A DNA stretch of 64,000 nucleotides from Starkeya sp. ORNL1 (GCF_012971745.1 NZ_CP048834.1:4526001-4590000); one strand, 5' to 3'; counted from the first letter of the stretch, positions 20,391 through 29,633 are shown. The notes: generated from the sequence alone by a model not told the origin. Made by a program: numbers and translations.

Positions 20391-20432
20391 AAAATCGGGG
20401 GGCGAGGCCATATGACCTCGCCCCCCGATTTT
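20391..20432. terminator. Perfect bidirectional intrinsic terminator
   Basis: AAAATCGGGGGGCGAGG at 20391-20407 pairs exactly with CCTCGCCCCCCGATTTT at 20416-20432 around an 8-base CCATATGA loop. The 17-bp stem is flanked by A and T tracts on both sides, so it works for both convergent binding-protein genes. Confidence 0.9.
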
Positions 20433-20471
20433 CTTTTGGTCCGTCAACGACCAGCCGACTACTTGTCTGCG

Positions 20472-21485
20472 TTACTTGTCCGCGCCGGAAATCTCCGCGA
20501 CCTTCTGCACCAGCGGCTTCGGCGTCGCATAAAGCTGGTCGATGGTCGCCTCGATCTGCTGGCCGGTGATCGGCGTGACTTCGAGCTTCAGCCGGGCGGC
20601 CTCTTCCCTGAAGGTGGGGTCGGCGACGGTGGCGTCGAATGCCTTGCGCAGCAGGGCCAGGCGATCGGCCGGGGTGCCGGGAGGCGCCGCGAAGGGACGG
20701 CCCATCACGTTCGGCGCGATGATGAAGCCCATGAGCTGCTTCTGCTCCTCGGTCTTGGCGAGGGAGAGCAGGTTCGGCACATCGAGATCGGGCGCGCTGG
20801 CGACGCCGGCCTGCAGGACGATGCGCACCTTCTTGTCGTCGAGCAGCGACCGGAAGCGGCTCTTCAGCGACGAATAGGACATGCCGCAGACGCCATCGAT
20901 CTCGCCGCGCTCGACCGCGAGCATCAGTTCGCTGGTGCCGGGATAACCGGTGACGATCTTGGTCTTGGTGCCGAATACGGTCTGTATGGCGATGGTCAAA
21001 GTGTCGAGATCCGAGCCCCGGCCTTCGCCGCCGAAGACGTGCGGCTTGGTCAGCATGTCGTCCCACGACTTGATCTCGGACTTGGCCGAGGTGACGCAGA
21101 TGCTGACTTCGCTGGCGATGCTGCCGATCCAGCTGAACTTGCGTGAATCGAACTGGGCGTCGCCGAGCAGCGGCGCCACCGCGATCTGCTGGGCGAAGGT
21201 GGCGATGGTCGTGCCGTCCTTCGGTGCGACGTTGTAGAGATAGTTCGCGGCTTTCAGGCTGCCGGCGCCCGGCATGTTCTGCGGCGGCAAGGTGGGGTTG
21301 CCGGGCAGATACTTGCCCATGTGGCCGGCCAGCAGGCGGGCATAGGCATCATAGCCGCCGCCGACGCCATAGCCGATGACGACGGCGATCTCCTTGCCGG
21401 CAAAAGTCGGTTCCTGCGCAGTAGCAGGTAGGCTCGTCAGGGCGAGCAAGGCGGCAAGCGCCGCGGCCGTGGTGTGTGTCAGCAT
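20472..21485 (-). CDS. Tripartite tricarboxylate transporter substrate-binding protein (Bug/TctC family), second copy
   Basis: A 337-aa Bug receptor with signal peptide (AAALAALLALTSLPATA|Q) and the same conserved blocks as its neighbour (GYGVGGGYDAYARLLAGHMG, NMPGAGSLKAANYLYN, APKDGTTI, FAAPPGTPADR). It is convergent with the first copy across the terminator at 20391-20432 and divergent from the UbiD gene. Having two receptors of the same subgroup and only one permease suggests two related ligands or alternative affinities for one importer. The ligand is likely a di- or tricarboxylate or an aromatic carboxylate. This is inferred from the family and context. Confidence 0.9.
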   Translation of the reverse strand: MLTHTTAAALAALLALTSLPATAQEPTFAGKEIAVVIGYGVGGGYDAYARLLAGHMGKYLPGNPTLPPQNMPGAGSLKAANYLYNVAPKDGTTIATFAQQIAVAPLLGDAQFDSRKFSWIGSIASEVSICVTSAKSEIKSWDDMLTKPHVFGGEGRGSDLDTLTIAIQTVFGTKTKIVTGYPGTSELMLAVERGEIDGVCGMSYSSLKSRFRSLLDDKKVRIVLQAGVASAPDLDVPNLLSLAKTEEQKQLMGFIIAPNVMGRPFAAPPGTPADRLALLRKAFDATVADPTFREEAARLKLEVTPITGQQIEATIDQLYATPKPLVQKVAEISGADK

Positions 21486-21951
21486 CGTTCGTTCCCAGTC
21501 TGGAGGTTTGGACGCCCGGACTGCCGGACGCCGGCCACGGGAGGCACGCGGCCTGTTCCGGCCTGTTCGCGCCTGCTTTCCCCGACGTCCAGCTTGGTCC
21601 CGAGGCTGTTCGTCGTCAATACAATGTACGAAAAATGTTACAAACTGCGCATTCGTGCCTCAATGGGCGGCAAACGCCATCTTTTTGTACGATACAGCCA
21701 GCGGGGTGCCGCGAATGATGGCGCCGACGGCCACAAAACCTGGGCGCCGTCGCGTTGACGCAGCGCCGCCGCGGAATGAGACGGACTTTGCGGGAACGGA
21801 ATACTCCGCGATCGATATTTACTCGTTCATCTCATTTTTGGACATAATTTCAGATTGACGCGCCTTGCCGTTGTGTGTTCCAATTTTAGTACAAACCGTC
21901 AGGCGGCCGAGTGATTTCGCGCCCGCCGACGCGCGACGTGGAGGAAGACGA
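21486..21951. promoter_or_regulatory. Divergent promoter region between TTT receptor and UbiD
   Basis: A 466-bp AT-rich gap without a recognisable gene. TGTACGAAAAATGTTACAAA lies at 21625-21644 and a reversed GTACAAAAAG at 21681-21690, both on the receptor side. TGTTCCAATTTTAGTACAAA lies at 21876-21895, about 55 bases before the UbiD start, and has TGTTC/GTACA ends. These match the elements found at the other promoters of this gene block. GGAGGAAGACGA immediately before 21952 is a strong ribosome site for UbiD. Confidence 0.5.
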
Positions 21952-23412
21952 ATGCTGCAGGCGAGCACCCCGGAAGCCCGTGACGCCCAGGATGTGCGGT
22001 CGTGGATCGAGGCGATGGAGGCCGCCGGCGAATTGCTGCGGGTCAGCGGCGCCGATCGTGAAGAAGAGATCGGCGGCATCGTCGATATCTACCAGCGCAA
22101 GATCGGTGGCCCGGCCTTGCTGTTCGACGACGTGCCCGGCTACCAGCCCGGCTTCCGCGTGCTCGCCAACCTCTTCGTCTCGGTCAAGCGCATCGCGCTG
22201 ACGCTCGGGCTGCCCGAGGACACCACGGAAATCGAACTGGTGCGCTTCTGGCGCGACCGCTTCAAGAACACGCCGCTCATCCCGCCGGTCGAGGTCGAGA
22301 GCGGACCGATCCTCGAGAATGTCGCGTTCGGCGATGACATCGACCTGTTGAAGATCCCGACCCCGCGCTGGCACGAGGGCGACGGAGGTTACTACATCGG
22401 CACCGGCTGCATGGTGATCATGAAGGATCCCGACAGCGGCTGGATCAATTACGGCGCCTATCGCGGCCAGGTCCACGACAAGGCGCTCGCCACCGTCATG
22501 GCCTCCAAGGGCAAGCATGGCGACATCATCATGCGCCGCTACCATGAGCGCGGCGAGCCGTGCCCGATCGCCGTCGTGGTCGGCGTGCATCCCGGCATGT
22601 TCTCGGTCGCCGGGCTCGAAATCCCCTATGGCAAGAACGAGTATGACGTCGCCGGCGGCCTGATGGGCCAGCCGATCCGCGTCATTCGCGGCCCCAAGAC
22701 CGGCCTGCCGATTCCGGCGGAGGCCGAGATCGCCTATGAGGGCTTCATCCATGACGGCGACCGCGTCGACGAGGGTCCGCTCGGCGAATGGACCGGCTAC
22801 TATGCCGGCGGCATGAAGAAGGAGCCGGCGATCCGCGTCGCCAGCCTGATGCACCGCAACGACCCGATCCTTACCGGCTGCATCCCCGCCGTCCCGCCGA
22901 ACGACGACACCTTCTATCGCGGCACCTACCGCGCCGGCGCGGTGTGGCACGAGATGGAAGCCGCCGGCGTGCCGGAGGTGAAGGGCGTGTGGTCGCACGA
23001 GGCCGGCGGCAGCCGCATGTGGCTCACCGTGTCGATCAAGCAGATGTATGCCGGCCACGCCAAGCAGGCCGGCCTCATCGCCTCGCAGTGCCACGCCGGC
23101 GCCTATGCCAACCGCGTGGTCGTGGTGGTCGACGAGGACATCAACCCGGCCGACATGGACCAGGTGGTGTGGGCGATCTGCACGCGCTGCGATCCGCGCG
23201 ACGATGTCGATATCCTCAAGGGCTGCTGGAGCACGACGCTCGATCCGCGCGCCTATCCGGACGAGACCCGCAACATGAATTCGCGGATGGTCATCGTCGC
23301 CTGCAAGCCGTGGAACCGCATCAAGGACTGGCCGCAGGTGGTGCGCTCCAGCCCCGAGCTCGACGAGCGCGTGCGCGCCAAGTTCGCGCAGTATCTGCCG
23401 GCCTGGTTCTGA
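21952..23412 (+). CDS. UbiD family prenylated-FMN-dependent decarboxylase
   Basis: A 486-aa UbiD-fold enzyme that reversibly decarboxylates aromatic or unsaturated acids with prenylated FMN supplied by UbiX. By comparison with fungal Fdc1, the metal/prFMN ligands appear as Asn166 (WINYGAY), His189 (KGKHGDI) and Glu230 (PYGKNEYDVAG), and the catalytic Arg-Glu-Glu as Arg171, Glu274 and Glu279 (VDEGPLGEWTGYY). All are present and correctly spaced, so the enzyme should be active. It is more like the phenolic/aromatic catabolic group than the ubiquinone-pathway UbiD. The ubiX gene is 17 kb away in the same block. Substrate unknown. Confidence 0.88.
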   Translation: MLQASTPEARDAQDVRSWIEAMEAAGELLRVSGADREEEIGGIVDIYQRKIGGPALLFDDVPGYQPGFRVLANLFVSVKRIALTLGLPEDTTEIELVRFWRDRFKNTPLIPPVEVESGPILENVAFGDDIDLLKIPTPRWHEGDGGYYIGTGCMVIMKDPDSGWINYGAYRGQVHDKALATVMASKGKHGDIIMRRYHERGEPCPIAVVVGVHPGMFSVAGLEIPYGKNEYDVAGGLMGQPIRVIRGPKTGLPIPAEAEIAYEGFIHDGDRVDEGPLGEWTGYYAGGMKKEPAIRVASLMHRNDPILTGCIPAVPPNDDTFYRGTYRAGAVWHEMEAAGVPEVKGVWSHEAGGSRMWLTVSIKQMYAGHAKQAGLIASQCHAGAYANRVVVVVDEDINPADMDQVVWAICTRCDPRDDVDILKGCWSTTLDPRAYPDETRNMNSRMVIVACKPWNRIKDWPQVVRSSPELDERVRAKFAQYLPAWF

Positions 23413-23427
23413 GCGGGGGGCTGCTCC

Positions 23428-23590
23428 GTCACCCCGAACGGCCGCCAGGCCGTCTCCGGGTGACGTCGTATTGGCGAGAGTCTGACCCGAAGTCCCAATA
23501 TCGTCCGTCATCCCCGGCTTCGTGCCGGGGATCTCGATTCCGGACAGTGCATCGGAGGCCGAGATGGCCGGGACAAGCCCGGCCATGACG
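23428..23590. repeat. Two REP-like palindromes
   Basis: GTCACCCCGAACGGCC pairs with GGCCGTCTCCGGGTGAC (23428-23464), and CGTCATCCCCGGC...GCCATGACG forms a longer palindrome (23506-23590) with inner CCCCGGC-TTCGT-GCCGGGG. They fill most of the gap between the convergent UbiD and FeS-subunit genes and probably act as terminators. No gene is seen here. Confidence 0.7.
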
Positions 23591-23686
23591 ATGGAAATGG
23601 CGCTTTCCAGTCAGCGTCTGAGGTGCCAGACCTCGTCTCCGGGCCTTGAAGGACGCTCGCCGCAAACGCGGTGGCCCAAGTGGGCT

Positions 23687-24166
23687 TCAGGCGGCCTGCA
23701 TCTCGAGCATCGCGGCGCGCACCGCCTTCACGATGTTCTCGTAACCGGTGCAGCGGCAGAGATTGGACGACAGCACCTCGATCAGTTCGTCGTCGCTCAT
23801 GTCCGGATTGCGCTCGATGGCGCCGGCGGCGAGCATCAGGAAGCCGGGCGTGCAGAAGCCGCATTGCAGCGCGTGATGCTTGATGAACGAGGCCTGCAGC
23901 GGGTGGAGTTTGTCGCTGGTGGCGAGGCCCTCGACGGTGCGGATCTCGCAGCCATCGGCCTGCACCGCGAACATAAGGCAGGATCGCACGGTCTCACCGT
24001 CGATGATGACGGTGCAGGCGCCGCACACGCCGTGCTCGCAGCCAATGTGGGTGCCGGTCCGGCCGCAATCGTCGCGGATGGCGTCGACCAGGGTCTTGCG
24101 CGGCGCGACACTGATGGCGTGCGGGGCGCCGTTGATGGTCAACGTGATATCGACCTTGTCGCTCAT
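23687..24166 (-). CDS. Molybdenum hydroxylase small subunit, two [2Fe-2S] clusters (orphan pair)
   Basis: A 159-aa CoxS/xanthine-dehydrogenase-type iron-sulfur subunit passing electrons from the Mo centre to FAD. The plant-ferredoxin-type cluster cysteines are in CEHGVCGACTVIIDGE...SCLM, and the second cluster is in CGFCTPGFLM and LCRCTGYENIVKA. Its ATG overlaps the stop of the FAD-subunit gene by four bases (ATGA), so they are translated together. No large subunit follows. The large subunit at 16535-18898 is the only unpaired one and the probable partner. Confidence 0.92.
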   Translation of the reverse strand: MSDKVDITLTINGAPHAISVAPRKTLVDAIRDDCGRTGTHIGCEHGVCGACTVIIDGETVRSCLMFAVQADGCEIRTVEGLATSDKLHPLQASFIKHHALQCGFCTPGFLMLAAGAIERNPDMSDDELIEVLSSNLCRCTGYENIVKAVRAAMLEMQAA

Positions 24167-25038
24167 TGCGGCCGCTCCGATTGCGAGATGGCGAGTTCGA
24201 GCGCGCGCCGCACCACGGTGCGGACCAGGTCGCGGCGATAGCCGGCATTGGTCGCGGCATCTTCCAGCGGGTCGATGGCGATCGCGGCCGCCTGCGCCGC
24301 CCGTTCGAAGGTAGCCATTGTTGCCTGCTGTCCGAGAAGAGCGTGCTCGGCCTCCGGGATGCGCCGCGGATGCGCTTCGGCGCCGCCGACACCGACCAGC
24401 GGCGCGGCGATGACGCCGTTCTCGACGCGAAAGGCGGTGAGGCTGGAGGCCAGTGCAAAATCACCGGCGCGGCGGCTGAATTCGTAGAAGCCGAATTTCG
24501 CGTCGGACGGCAACATGGGCAGCCGCACCTCGACCAGCATTTCCTCCGGCGCGAGGCCGGTGGTCATGATGCCCTGGAAGAAATCCCGCGGCGCGAGAAT
24601 GCGGGTGCCGGCCTCGCTCCGTGCCACCAGCTTGGCGCCCAGCGTCGCCGCGACCAGGCACCATTCGGAGGCCGGGTCGGCATTGGCGAGGCTGCCGCAG
24701 AAGGTGCCTCGCGAGCGGATCGGGAAATGCGCGATGTTGTGGCAGACCTGAGCCAGCAGTTGGCCGGTCGGGCCGGGCTCGACCGGCTTCTCGAACCGCG
24801 CATGGCGCGCCAGCGCACCGATCACCAGTTCACCGTCCTCCACCACGATGCGATCGATGCCGGCGACGCCGTTGATGTCGACGAGGTGGGCAGGGTAGGC
24901 GAGGCGCAGCGCCATCATCGGGATGAGGCTCTGGCCACCGGCGAGGATACGTCCATCGAGCGGCGCCACCTCGGCGAGCAGCGCGACCGCGTCCTCCACC
25001 GTCTTGGGCCGGTGATAGATGAAAGGAGCTGGCTTCAT
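24163..25038 (-). CDS. Molybdenum hydroxylase FAD-binding medium subunit (orphan pair)
   Basis: A 291-aa FAD-binding subunit of the CoxM/xanthine dehydrogenase family. The flavin-binding segments LAGGQSLIPMMALRLA and SRGTFCGSLANADPASEW are intact. The ATG at 25038 (MKPAPFIYH) is chosen, because the upstream extension (MSKYQNRYK...) runs back into the AT-rich promoter and is not conserved. GAAAGGAGC lies in the coding start rather than before it, and the ribosome site is weak (AAGGATCGCG). The gene is first in its two-gene operon, right behind an operator-like region. Confidence 0.88.
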   Translation of the reverse strand: MKPAPFIYHRPKTVEDAVALLAEVAPLDGRILAGGQSLIPMMALRLAYPAHLVDINGVAGIDRIVVEDGELVIGALARHARFEKPVEPGPTGQLLAQVCHNIAHFPIRSRGTFCGSLANADPASEWCLVAATLGAKLVARSEAGTRILAPRDFFQGIMTTGLAPEEMLVEVRLPMLPSDAKFGFYEFSRRAGDFALASSLTAFRVENGVIAAPLVGVGGAEAHPRRIPEAEHALLGQQATMATFERAAQAAAIAIDPLEDAATNAGYRRDLVRTVVRRALELAISQSERPQ

Positions 25039-25071
25039 CGCGATCCTTGCCTTGGTCTGCCCGGGTAGGTG

Positions 25072-25126
25072 TGTAACAAAATAAGTCGGATTATGGATTT
25101 TGTACCGATTTTGGTATTTGGACAAT
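25072..25126. promoter_or_regulatory. Operator-like inverted repeats before the FAD/FeS pair
   Basis: Within this AT-rich 55-base stretch ACAAAAT (25076-25082) and ATTTTGT (25097-25103) form one inverted repeat. TGTACCGATTTTGG...GGACA (25101-25124) forms a second, overlapping one. Both contain the TGTWC-N-AAAAT type of half-site found upstream of other operons in this block. Confidence 0.5.
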
Positions 25127-25191
25127 TTCTAGTGAAAAAGTCAAGCCGCAGGCGCGCGTAAATCCTTGCCGGCCTTCAGTTTTCGCAGTCA

Positions 25192-25893
25192 TCACGGCAG
25201 CCGCGCCAGCCCATAGGACCAATGCCGCTCGATCGGATCGGGCCGGAGCTGCGAGGCGCGTTCGATCTCGCCGGGGGTGAGCGCATCGACATGGCCGAGC
25301 AGCTTGGCCTCCATCTGGAAGCCGGCATTCGCCGCCGAGTGCACGGTGCGGAAGAACAGCTCACGCACGCCACGCGCCACCACGGTGGCGCCGTGCCGGC
25401 GCATCAGCACGATCCAGTGCGGGCCGAGCGCGCGGGCGAGCGAAGCGCCTTCCTCTGGCCTGGTCAGCAGGAGGTTGGTATCGCCGAACTCGTCCTGGCT
25501 GTCCCAGAACGGCGCCTCGGTGCCGATCACCGCGCCGAGCTGGCTCACTGGCACCAAAGGCTCGCCGGAGATGCAGAACGGCATGATCTTCGGCGCGTGA
25601 TGATGACAGACCGCCTGCACCTCCGGCCGCGCGCGATAGATCTCGCTATGGATCACGCCCTCGGAATAGAGCCGCCGCTCGGTCGGCTCGACCGGCCTGC
25701 CGTCGAGCGTGCATTCGACAATGTCGTCCTCGCTCACCAGGATCGGCGCCAGCGACACCGATATCAGGAAGCGCTCCGGGTTCTCCGGATGCCGCGCGCT
25801 GACATGACCGAAGGCGTCGAGCACCCCCTCGTTCGACAGCAGCCGGTTGGCGAGCGCTAGGTCGCGGCGGATGTCGGAAAGGCTTGCGGTCAT
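25192..25893 (-). CDS. Class II aldolase/adducin family protein
   Basis: A 233-aa member of the zinc-dependent class II aldolase/adducin fold (fuculose-phosphate aldolase, ribulose-5-phosphate epimerase and several decarboxylases). Metal-site histidines appear in CHHHAPKIMPF and in MRRHGATVVARG. GHVSARHPENPERFLIS matches the family N-terminus. Its start overlaps the stop of the Mo large subunit gene by four bases, so it is the last gene of that operon. Aldol cleavage or decarboxylation of an intermediate made by the Mo enzyme is an inference. The specific reaction is not recognisable. Confidence 0.85.
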   Translation of the reverse strand: MTASLSDIRRDLALANRLLSNEGVLDAFGHVSARHPENPERFLISVSLAPILVSEDDIVECTLDGRPVEPTERRLYSEGVIHSEIYRARPEVQAVCHHHAPKIMPFCISGEPLVPVSQLGAVIGTEAPFWDSQDEFGDTNLLLTRPEEGASLARALGPHWIVLMRRHGATVVARGVRELFFRTVHSAANAGFQMEAKLLGHVDALTPGEIERASQLRPDPIERHWSYGLARLP

Positions 25894-28241
25894 TGTCCTC
25901 GGTCCCTCTGCCGGCCGGCGTCGATCAGCGCCAGCAGGTCCATGGGCGAGACCGGCGCCTGCGCCACCCGCACATCGAACTCCTCCAGCGCGTTCTCGAT
26001 CGCCGAGATGATCACCGCCGGCGTCGGGATCACCCCGGACTCGCCGACCCCCTTGACGCCGAGCTGGTTCAGCGGCGAGGGCGACTGCCGATGCATGAGC
26101 TCGATCGGCGGCATCTCGGTGGCGGTGACGAGCAGATACTCGCCGTAATTATTGGTCAGCGGCTGGGCGTTCTCGTCAAAGCCCATCCATTCGAACAACG
26201 CGTTGCTGATGCCGTGGGCGATGCCGCCAATGACCTGGCCGTCGACCAGCATCGGATTGATCATCGTTCCGCAATCGTGGGCCAGCAGGAAGTTCGTGAC
26301 GTGCACCTGCCCGGTCTCGATGTCGACCTCGACCTCGGCGACCGCGCTGCCGCTGGAGAATGCCATGTCGTGGACGATGACCTGCTCGGTCGCCTCCAGG
26401 CCGGGGTCGAGGTCGCCCGGCAATTTGAAGCCGGCAATGCCCTCCAGCGTGCGGGCGACATCGCCGAGGCCGATCTTGCGGTCGGTGCCCTTCACGCGGA
26501 TTTCGGTGCCGACGATGTCGAGATCGTCCGGCGCGCATTCCAGCAGGTAGCTCGCCGCCTTGATCGCCTTCTCGCGCACCTTCACCGCGGCGGCATGGGC
26601 GGAGGAGCCGGCCATCACCGCCTGCCGGCTGTTGAAGCCGCCGAAGCCCAGATTCATCGCCGCGGTGTCGCCGGCCGTGACCTGGACATTGTCCATCGAC
26701 CCGCCCAGCTGTTCGGCGACGACCTGCGCCAGCATGGTCTTGGTACCCTGTCCCATCGCGGTGGCGCTGGACGCCACAAGGATGCGCCCATTGCCGGCGA
26801 TGCGCACGCGCACCGGCTCGAACGGGCCGCGCCCGGTACCTTCGACATAATTGGCAAGGCCGATGCCGATGCGCCGGCCGTCGGCGCGGGCTTCGAGCTG
26901 GCGTGCGCGGAAGCCTTCCCAGCCGGCGCGCTCCAGCACCATGCGCTGGGCTTCCGGATAATTGCCGCTGTCGAGCACCACGAAGGTGCCGCCGCGCAGT
27001 TTCATCGGCTTCTGGCACGGCATCTGGTCGGCGCGCACCAGATTGCGCCGACGGATCTCGGCCCGATCGAGGCCGATCTTGCGCGCCGCGAGGTCGAGCA
27101 GGCGCTCCATCACGAAGGTCGCCTGCGGCTGCCCGGCGCCGCGGATCGGCGTCACCGGCACCTTGTTGGTCAGTACCAGCTTGGTGTCGAGCGCATAGGC
27201 CGGCACATTGTAGGGCAGCGGCACGGTGATGGCGGAGGCCTGGGCGACGTTCAGGCCGCGCGCGGTGTAGGCGCCGTGGTCGTGCAGCAGGGAACCCCTG
27301 ATGCCGAGGATGTTGCCCTCGGCATCGAGCGCCATCGCCATGTCCCAATACTGGTCGCGCTCCTGCGTGGTCGAGACGAAGTGTTCCCGGCGGTCCTCGA
27401 TCCATTTCACCGGACGGCCAAGCCGCAAGGCGGCCGCCGCGACCACGACCTCCTCGGGATAGAACACCAGCTTCGGCCCGAAGCCGCCGCCGACATCCGG
27501 CGCCACCACGCGGATGCTGTTGGAATCGCGAGCCAGCAGATCGCACAGCAGGCGCTGCGCCACGTTCGGGGTCTGGGTGGAACTCCAGACCGTGAGGCGA
27601 TCCTCCAGCGCGTCGTGCCGGGCAACGACACCGCGGCATTCCATGGAATGCGAGCCGCCGCGATGCAGCCAGAACTGCCCATCCACCACATGGGCAGCCT
27701 CGGTGAAGGCGCGCTCGGTATCGCCGTAGGAGGTGTCGAACGCCGCGACCAGATTGTGCGGGATCGCGGCGTGGACGCGTGGCGCGTCGGGGTCAAGCGC
27801 CTGCCGGCAGTCGGCAATGACGGGGAGGGGGTCATAATCGACCTCGATCAGCGCCAGCGCATCTTCCGCGACATAGCGCGAGGTCGCGATGACCACCGCG
27901 ATCGGCTCGCCGACATGCACCACCTCGTCGCGCGCCAGCACCGGGCGATGGACGTCGAAGCGGTAGTTCGGGCTCGGCATGGCAACCACCAGCCGATCAT
28001 GGGTGAGAAGCGGGCGCAGATCGTCCATGGTCAGCACCGCGACGACGCCCGGCAGCGCGGCGGCCGCGCTGGTGTCGATGCCGCCAATGGCGGCGTGGGC
28101 ATGCGGCGAGCGCAGGAAGGCGGCTTCCAGCATGTCGGCGAAATGCAGGTCGTCGACGAACCGGGCGCGCCCGCGCAGCAGCGCATCGTCCTCGATGCGG
28201 GGAACCGGGCGTCCGAAGGTCGGTTGAGGCGCATCCGCCAT
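25890..28241 (-). CDS. Xanthine dehydrogenase family, molybdopterin-binding large subunit (system 2)
   Basis: A 783-aa Mo-containing catalytic subunit of the CoxL/XDH family. Key elements are DVGGGFGPKLVFYPEE, TAMGQGTKTMLAQVVAE, PIRGAGQPQATF beside the substrate pocket, and the catalytic Glu in KGVGESGVIP. It follows the FeS subunit by two bases and overlaps the class II aldolase gene downstream. With the neighbouring small (28244) and medium (28750) subunits it forms a complete alpha-beta-gamma enzyme, with CoxG encoded upstream. Substrate unknown; hydroxylation of an aromatic or N/O-heterocycle is the usual chemistry. The pocket motif differs from system 1, so the two enzymes probably act on different intermediates. 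Confidence 0.9.
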   Translation of the reverse strand: MADAPQPTFGRPVPRIEDDALLRGRARFVDDLHFADMLEAAFLRSPHAHAAIGGIDTSAAAALPGVVAVLTMDDLRPLLTHDRLVVAMPSPNYRFDVHRPVLARDEVVHVGEPIAVVIATSRYVAEDALALIEVDYDPLPVIADCRQALDPDAPRVHAAIPHNLVAAFDTSYGDTERAFTEAAHVVDGQFWLHRGGSHSMECRGVVARHDALEDRLTVWSSTQTPNVAQRLLCDLLARDSNSIRVVAPDVGGGFGPKLVFYPEEVVVAAAALRLGRPVKWIEDRREHFVSTTQERDQYWDMAMALDAEGNILGIRGSLLHDHGAYTARGLNVAQASAITVPLPYNVPAYALDTKLVLTNKVPVTPIRGAGQPQATFVMERLLDLAARKIGLDRAEIRRRNLVRADQMPCQKPMKLRGGTFVVLDSGNYPEAQRMVLERAGWEGFRARQLEARADGRRIGIGLANYVEGTGRGPFEPVRVRIAGNGRILVASSATAMGQGTKTMLAQVVAEQLGGSMDNVQVTAGDTAAMNLGFGGFNSRQAVMAGSSAHAAAVKVREKAIKAASYLLECAPDDLDIVGTEIRVKGTDRKIGLGDVARTLEGIAGFKLPGDLDPGLEATEQVIVHDMAFSSGSAVAEVEVDIETGQVHVTNFLLAHDCGTMINPMLVDGQVIGGIAHGISNALFEWMGFDENAQPLTNNYGEYLLVTATEMPPIELMHRQSPSPLNQLGVKGVGESGVIPTPAVIISAIENALEEFDVRVAQAPVSPMDLLALIDAGRQRDRGQ

Positions 28242-28243
28242 GG

Positions 28244-28735
28244 TCAGGCCCCGCGCCGTATCGCGTCGACCGCGCTGCGCACCGCGGCGACGATGCCCTG
28301 ATAGCCGGTGCAGCGGCAGATGTTGCCGGACAGCGCGACGCGGATCTCGTCCTCGCTCGGATTCTCATTGTCGCCGAGCAGCTCATGAAGCGTGGTCAAT
28401 ATGCCGGGCGTGCAGAAGCCGCATTGCAGGCCGTGATGATCCTTGAACGCCTGCTGCAGCGGGCGCAGCGGTTCGCCCTCAACGCTCAGGCCCTCGATGG
28501 TAACGATCGCGCGCGTGTTGGCCTGCACCGCCAGCATCAGGCAGGAACGCGCGGAGCGGCCATCGACCAGCACGGTGCAGGCGCCGCACACGCCGTGCTC
28601 GCAGCCAATATGGGTGCCGGTGAGGTGCAGATGATGGCGCAGCAGGTCCGCCAATGTCAGGCGCACATCGGCTTCGACCTGGTGAATGACGCCGTTGACG
28701 GTGAGTTCGATGAGGCGGCGTTCGCTGTGGTCCAT
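28244..28735 (-). CDS. Molybdenum hydroxylase small subunit, two [2Fe-2S] clusters (system 2)
   Basis: A 163-aa FeS subunit with CEHGVCGACTVLVDGR and SCLM for the first cluster, and CGFCTPGILTTL plus ICRCTGYQGIVAAV for the second. AAAGGGA eight bases before the ATG at 28735 decides the start. A GTG at 28753 that would overlap the medium-subunit stop is less likely. It sits between the medium and large subunits, the order medium-small-large being one of the standard CO-dehydrogenase-like arrangements. Confidence 0.92.
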   Translation of the reverse strand: MDHSERRLIELTVNGVIHQVEADVRLTLADLLRHHLHLTGTHIGCEHGVCGACTVLVDGRSARSCLMLAVQANTRAIVTIEGLSVEGEPLRPLQQAFKDHHGLQCGFCTPGILTTLHELLGDNENPSEDEIRVALSGNICRCTGYQGIVAAVRSAVDAIRRGA

Positions 28736-28749
28736 CGGCTCGTTCCCTT

Positions 28750-29628
28750 TCACGCCGCGATCGCCGCAGCGCCAGCCCGCGCCGCCGCCTGCATCAGCGC
28801 GCGACGCGCCATGACCGGGGCGACCCGCCGGCGATAGGCGCCGGTCACCAGCGCATCGTCCATCGTCTCGACCTCGGCACAGAGCCGGCAGCGTTCGGTG
28901 AACAGGCGCTCCGAGGGTATTTCGCCAACGAGGCCCTGCTCGATATCACTCATGCGCGTCGGCGTTGTCGCCACGCCGCCGAGCGTCAGCGCGGCATGGG
29001 TGATACGGCCGCCCGCATCGAGATGCAGGATCGCGGCCGCGGAGGCGATGGCGAAGTCGCCGTGGCGGCGGGCCAGCTCGGCAAAGCCGTAGCCATGCCC
29101 GGCCGGCTGAGTGGGGAAGTCGATGCCCACCAGTATCTCGTCGAGCTCGATGGCGGGCGTCATGAAACCGAGCGGGAACTCGGTGATGGCAAGCCGCCGC
29201 TCGCCCTGCGGGCCACGCACCGTCAGTTCGGCGTCGAGCGTCATGGCCACGGTAACGAGTTCCGCCGCTGGGTCGAGATGGCAGAGCGAGCCGCCAATGG
29301 TGCCGCGATTGCGGGTCTGGCGGTGCCCGACATGCTCCAGCCCGGCCTGGATCAACGGCACCTCGGCCGTGATGAGCGGGGAGAATTCAAGATCGCGCTG
29401 GCGCGTCATGGCGCCGACCCGCACCCGGCCGGCCTCCTTGCTTATATGGCTCAATGCGGCGATGCCGTTCAGGTCGATCAGATGATCCGGCAGCACGAAG
29501 CGCATATTGAGCATCGGCATGAGCGACTGGCCGCCCGCCAGCAGCTTGGCGTTCTCCAGCGTGCCGAGCAGGCCGACGGCCTCATCCAGCGTCGCGGGAT
29601 CGTAATAGCGGAAAGGCGGCGGCTTCAT
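28750..29628 (-). CDS. Molybdenum hydroxylase FAD-binding medium subunit (system 2)
   Basis: A 292-aa CoxM-type subunit. FAD contacts are expected at LLAGGQSLMPMLNMRF and RNRGTIGGSLCHLDPAAE, both complete. It follows the CoxG-like gene by five bases and precedes the FeS subunit, so all belong to one transcript starting at or before the dihydroorotase gene. It receives electrons from the two iron-sulfur clusters and passes them to an acceptor such as a quinone. Confidence 0.92.
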   Translation of the reverse strand: MKPPPFRYYDPATLDEAVGLLGTLENAKLLAGGQSLMPMLNMRFVLPDHLIDLNGIAALSHISKEAGRVRVGAMTRQRDLEFSPLITAEVPLIQAGLEHVGHRQTRNRGTIGGSLCHLDPAAELVTVAMTLDAELTVRGPQGERRLAITEFPLGFMTPAIELDEILVGIDFPTQPAGHGYGFAELARRHGDFAIASAAAILHLDAGGRITHAALTLGGVATTPTRMSDIEQGLVGEIPSERLFTERCRLCAEVETMDDALVTGAYRRRVAPVMARRALMQAAARAGAAAIAA

Positions 29629-29633
29629 CGTCG

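Noticed and set aside
21952..23412. Firm assignment of UbiD as HmfF (furandicarboxylate decarboxylase)
   Set aside because: The catalytic residues are common to all UbiD enzymes, and an HmfE-like hydrolase is missing from the block. A phylogeny would be required.
25884..28301. 805-codon open frame on the plus strand
   Set aside because: It is the antisense shadow of the Mo large subunit 25890-28241, whose motifs are complete on the minus strand.
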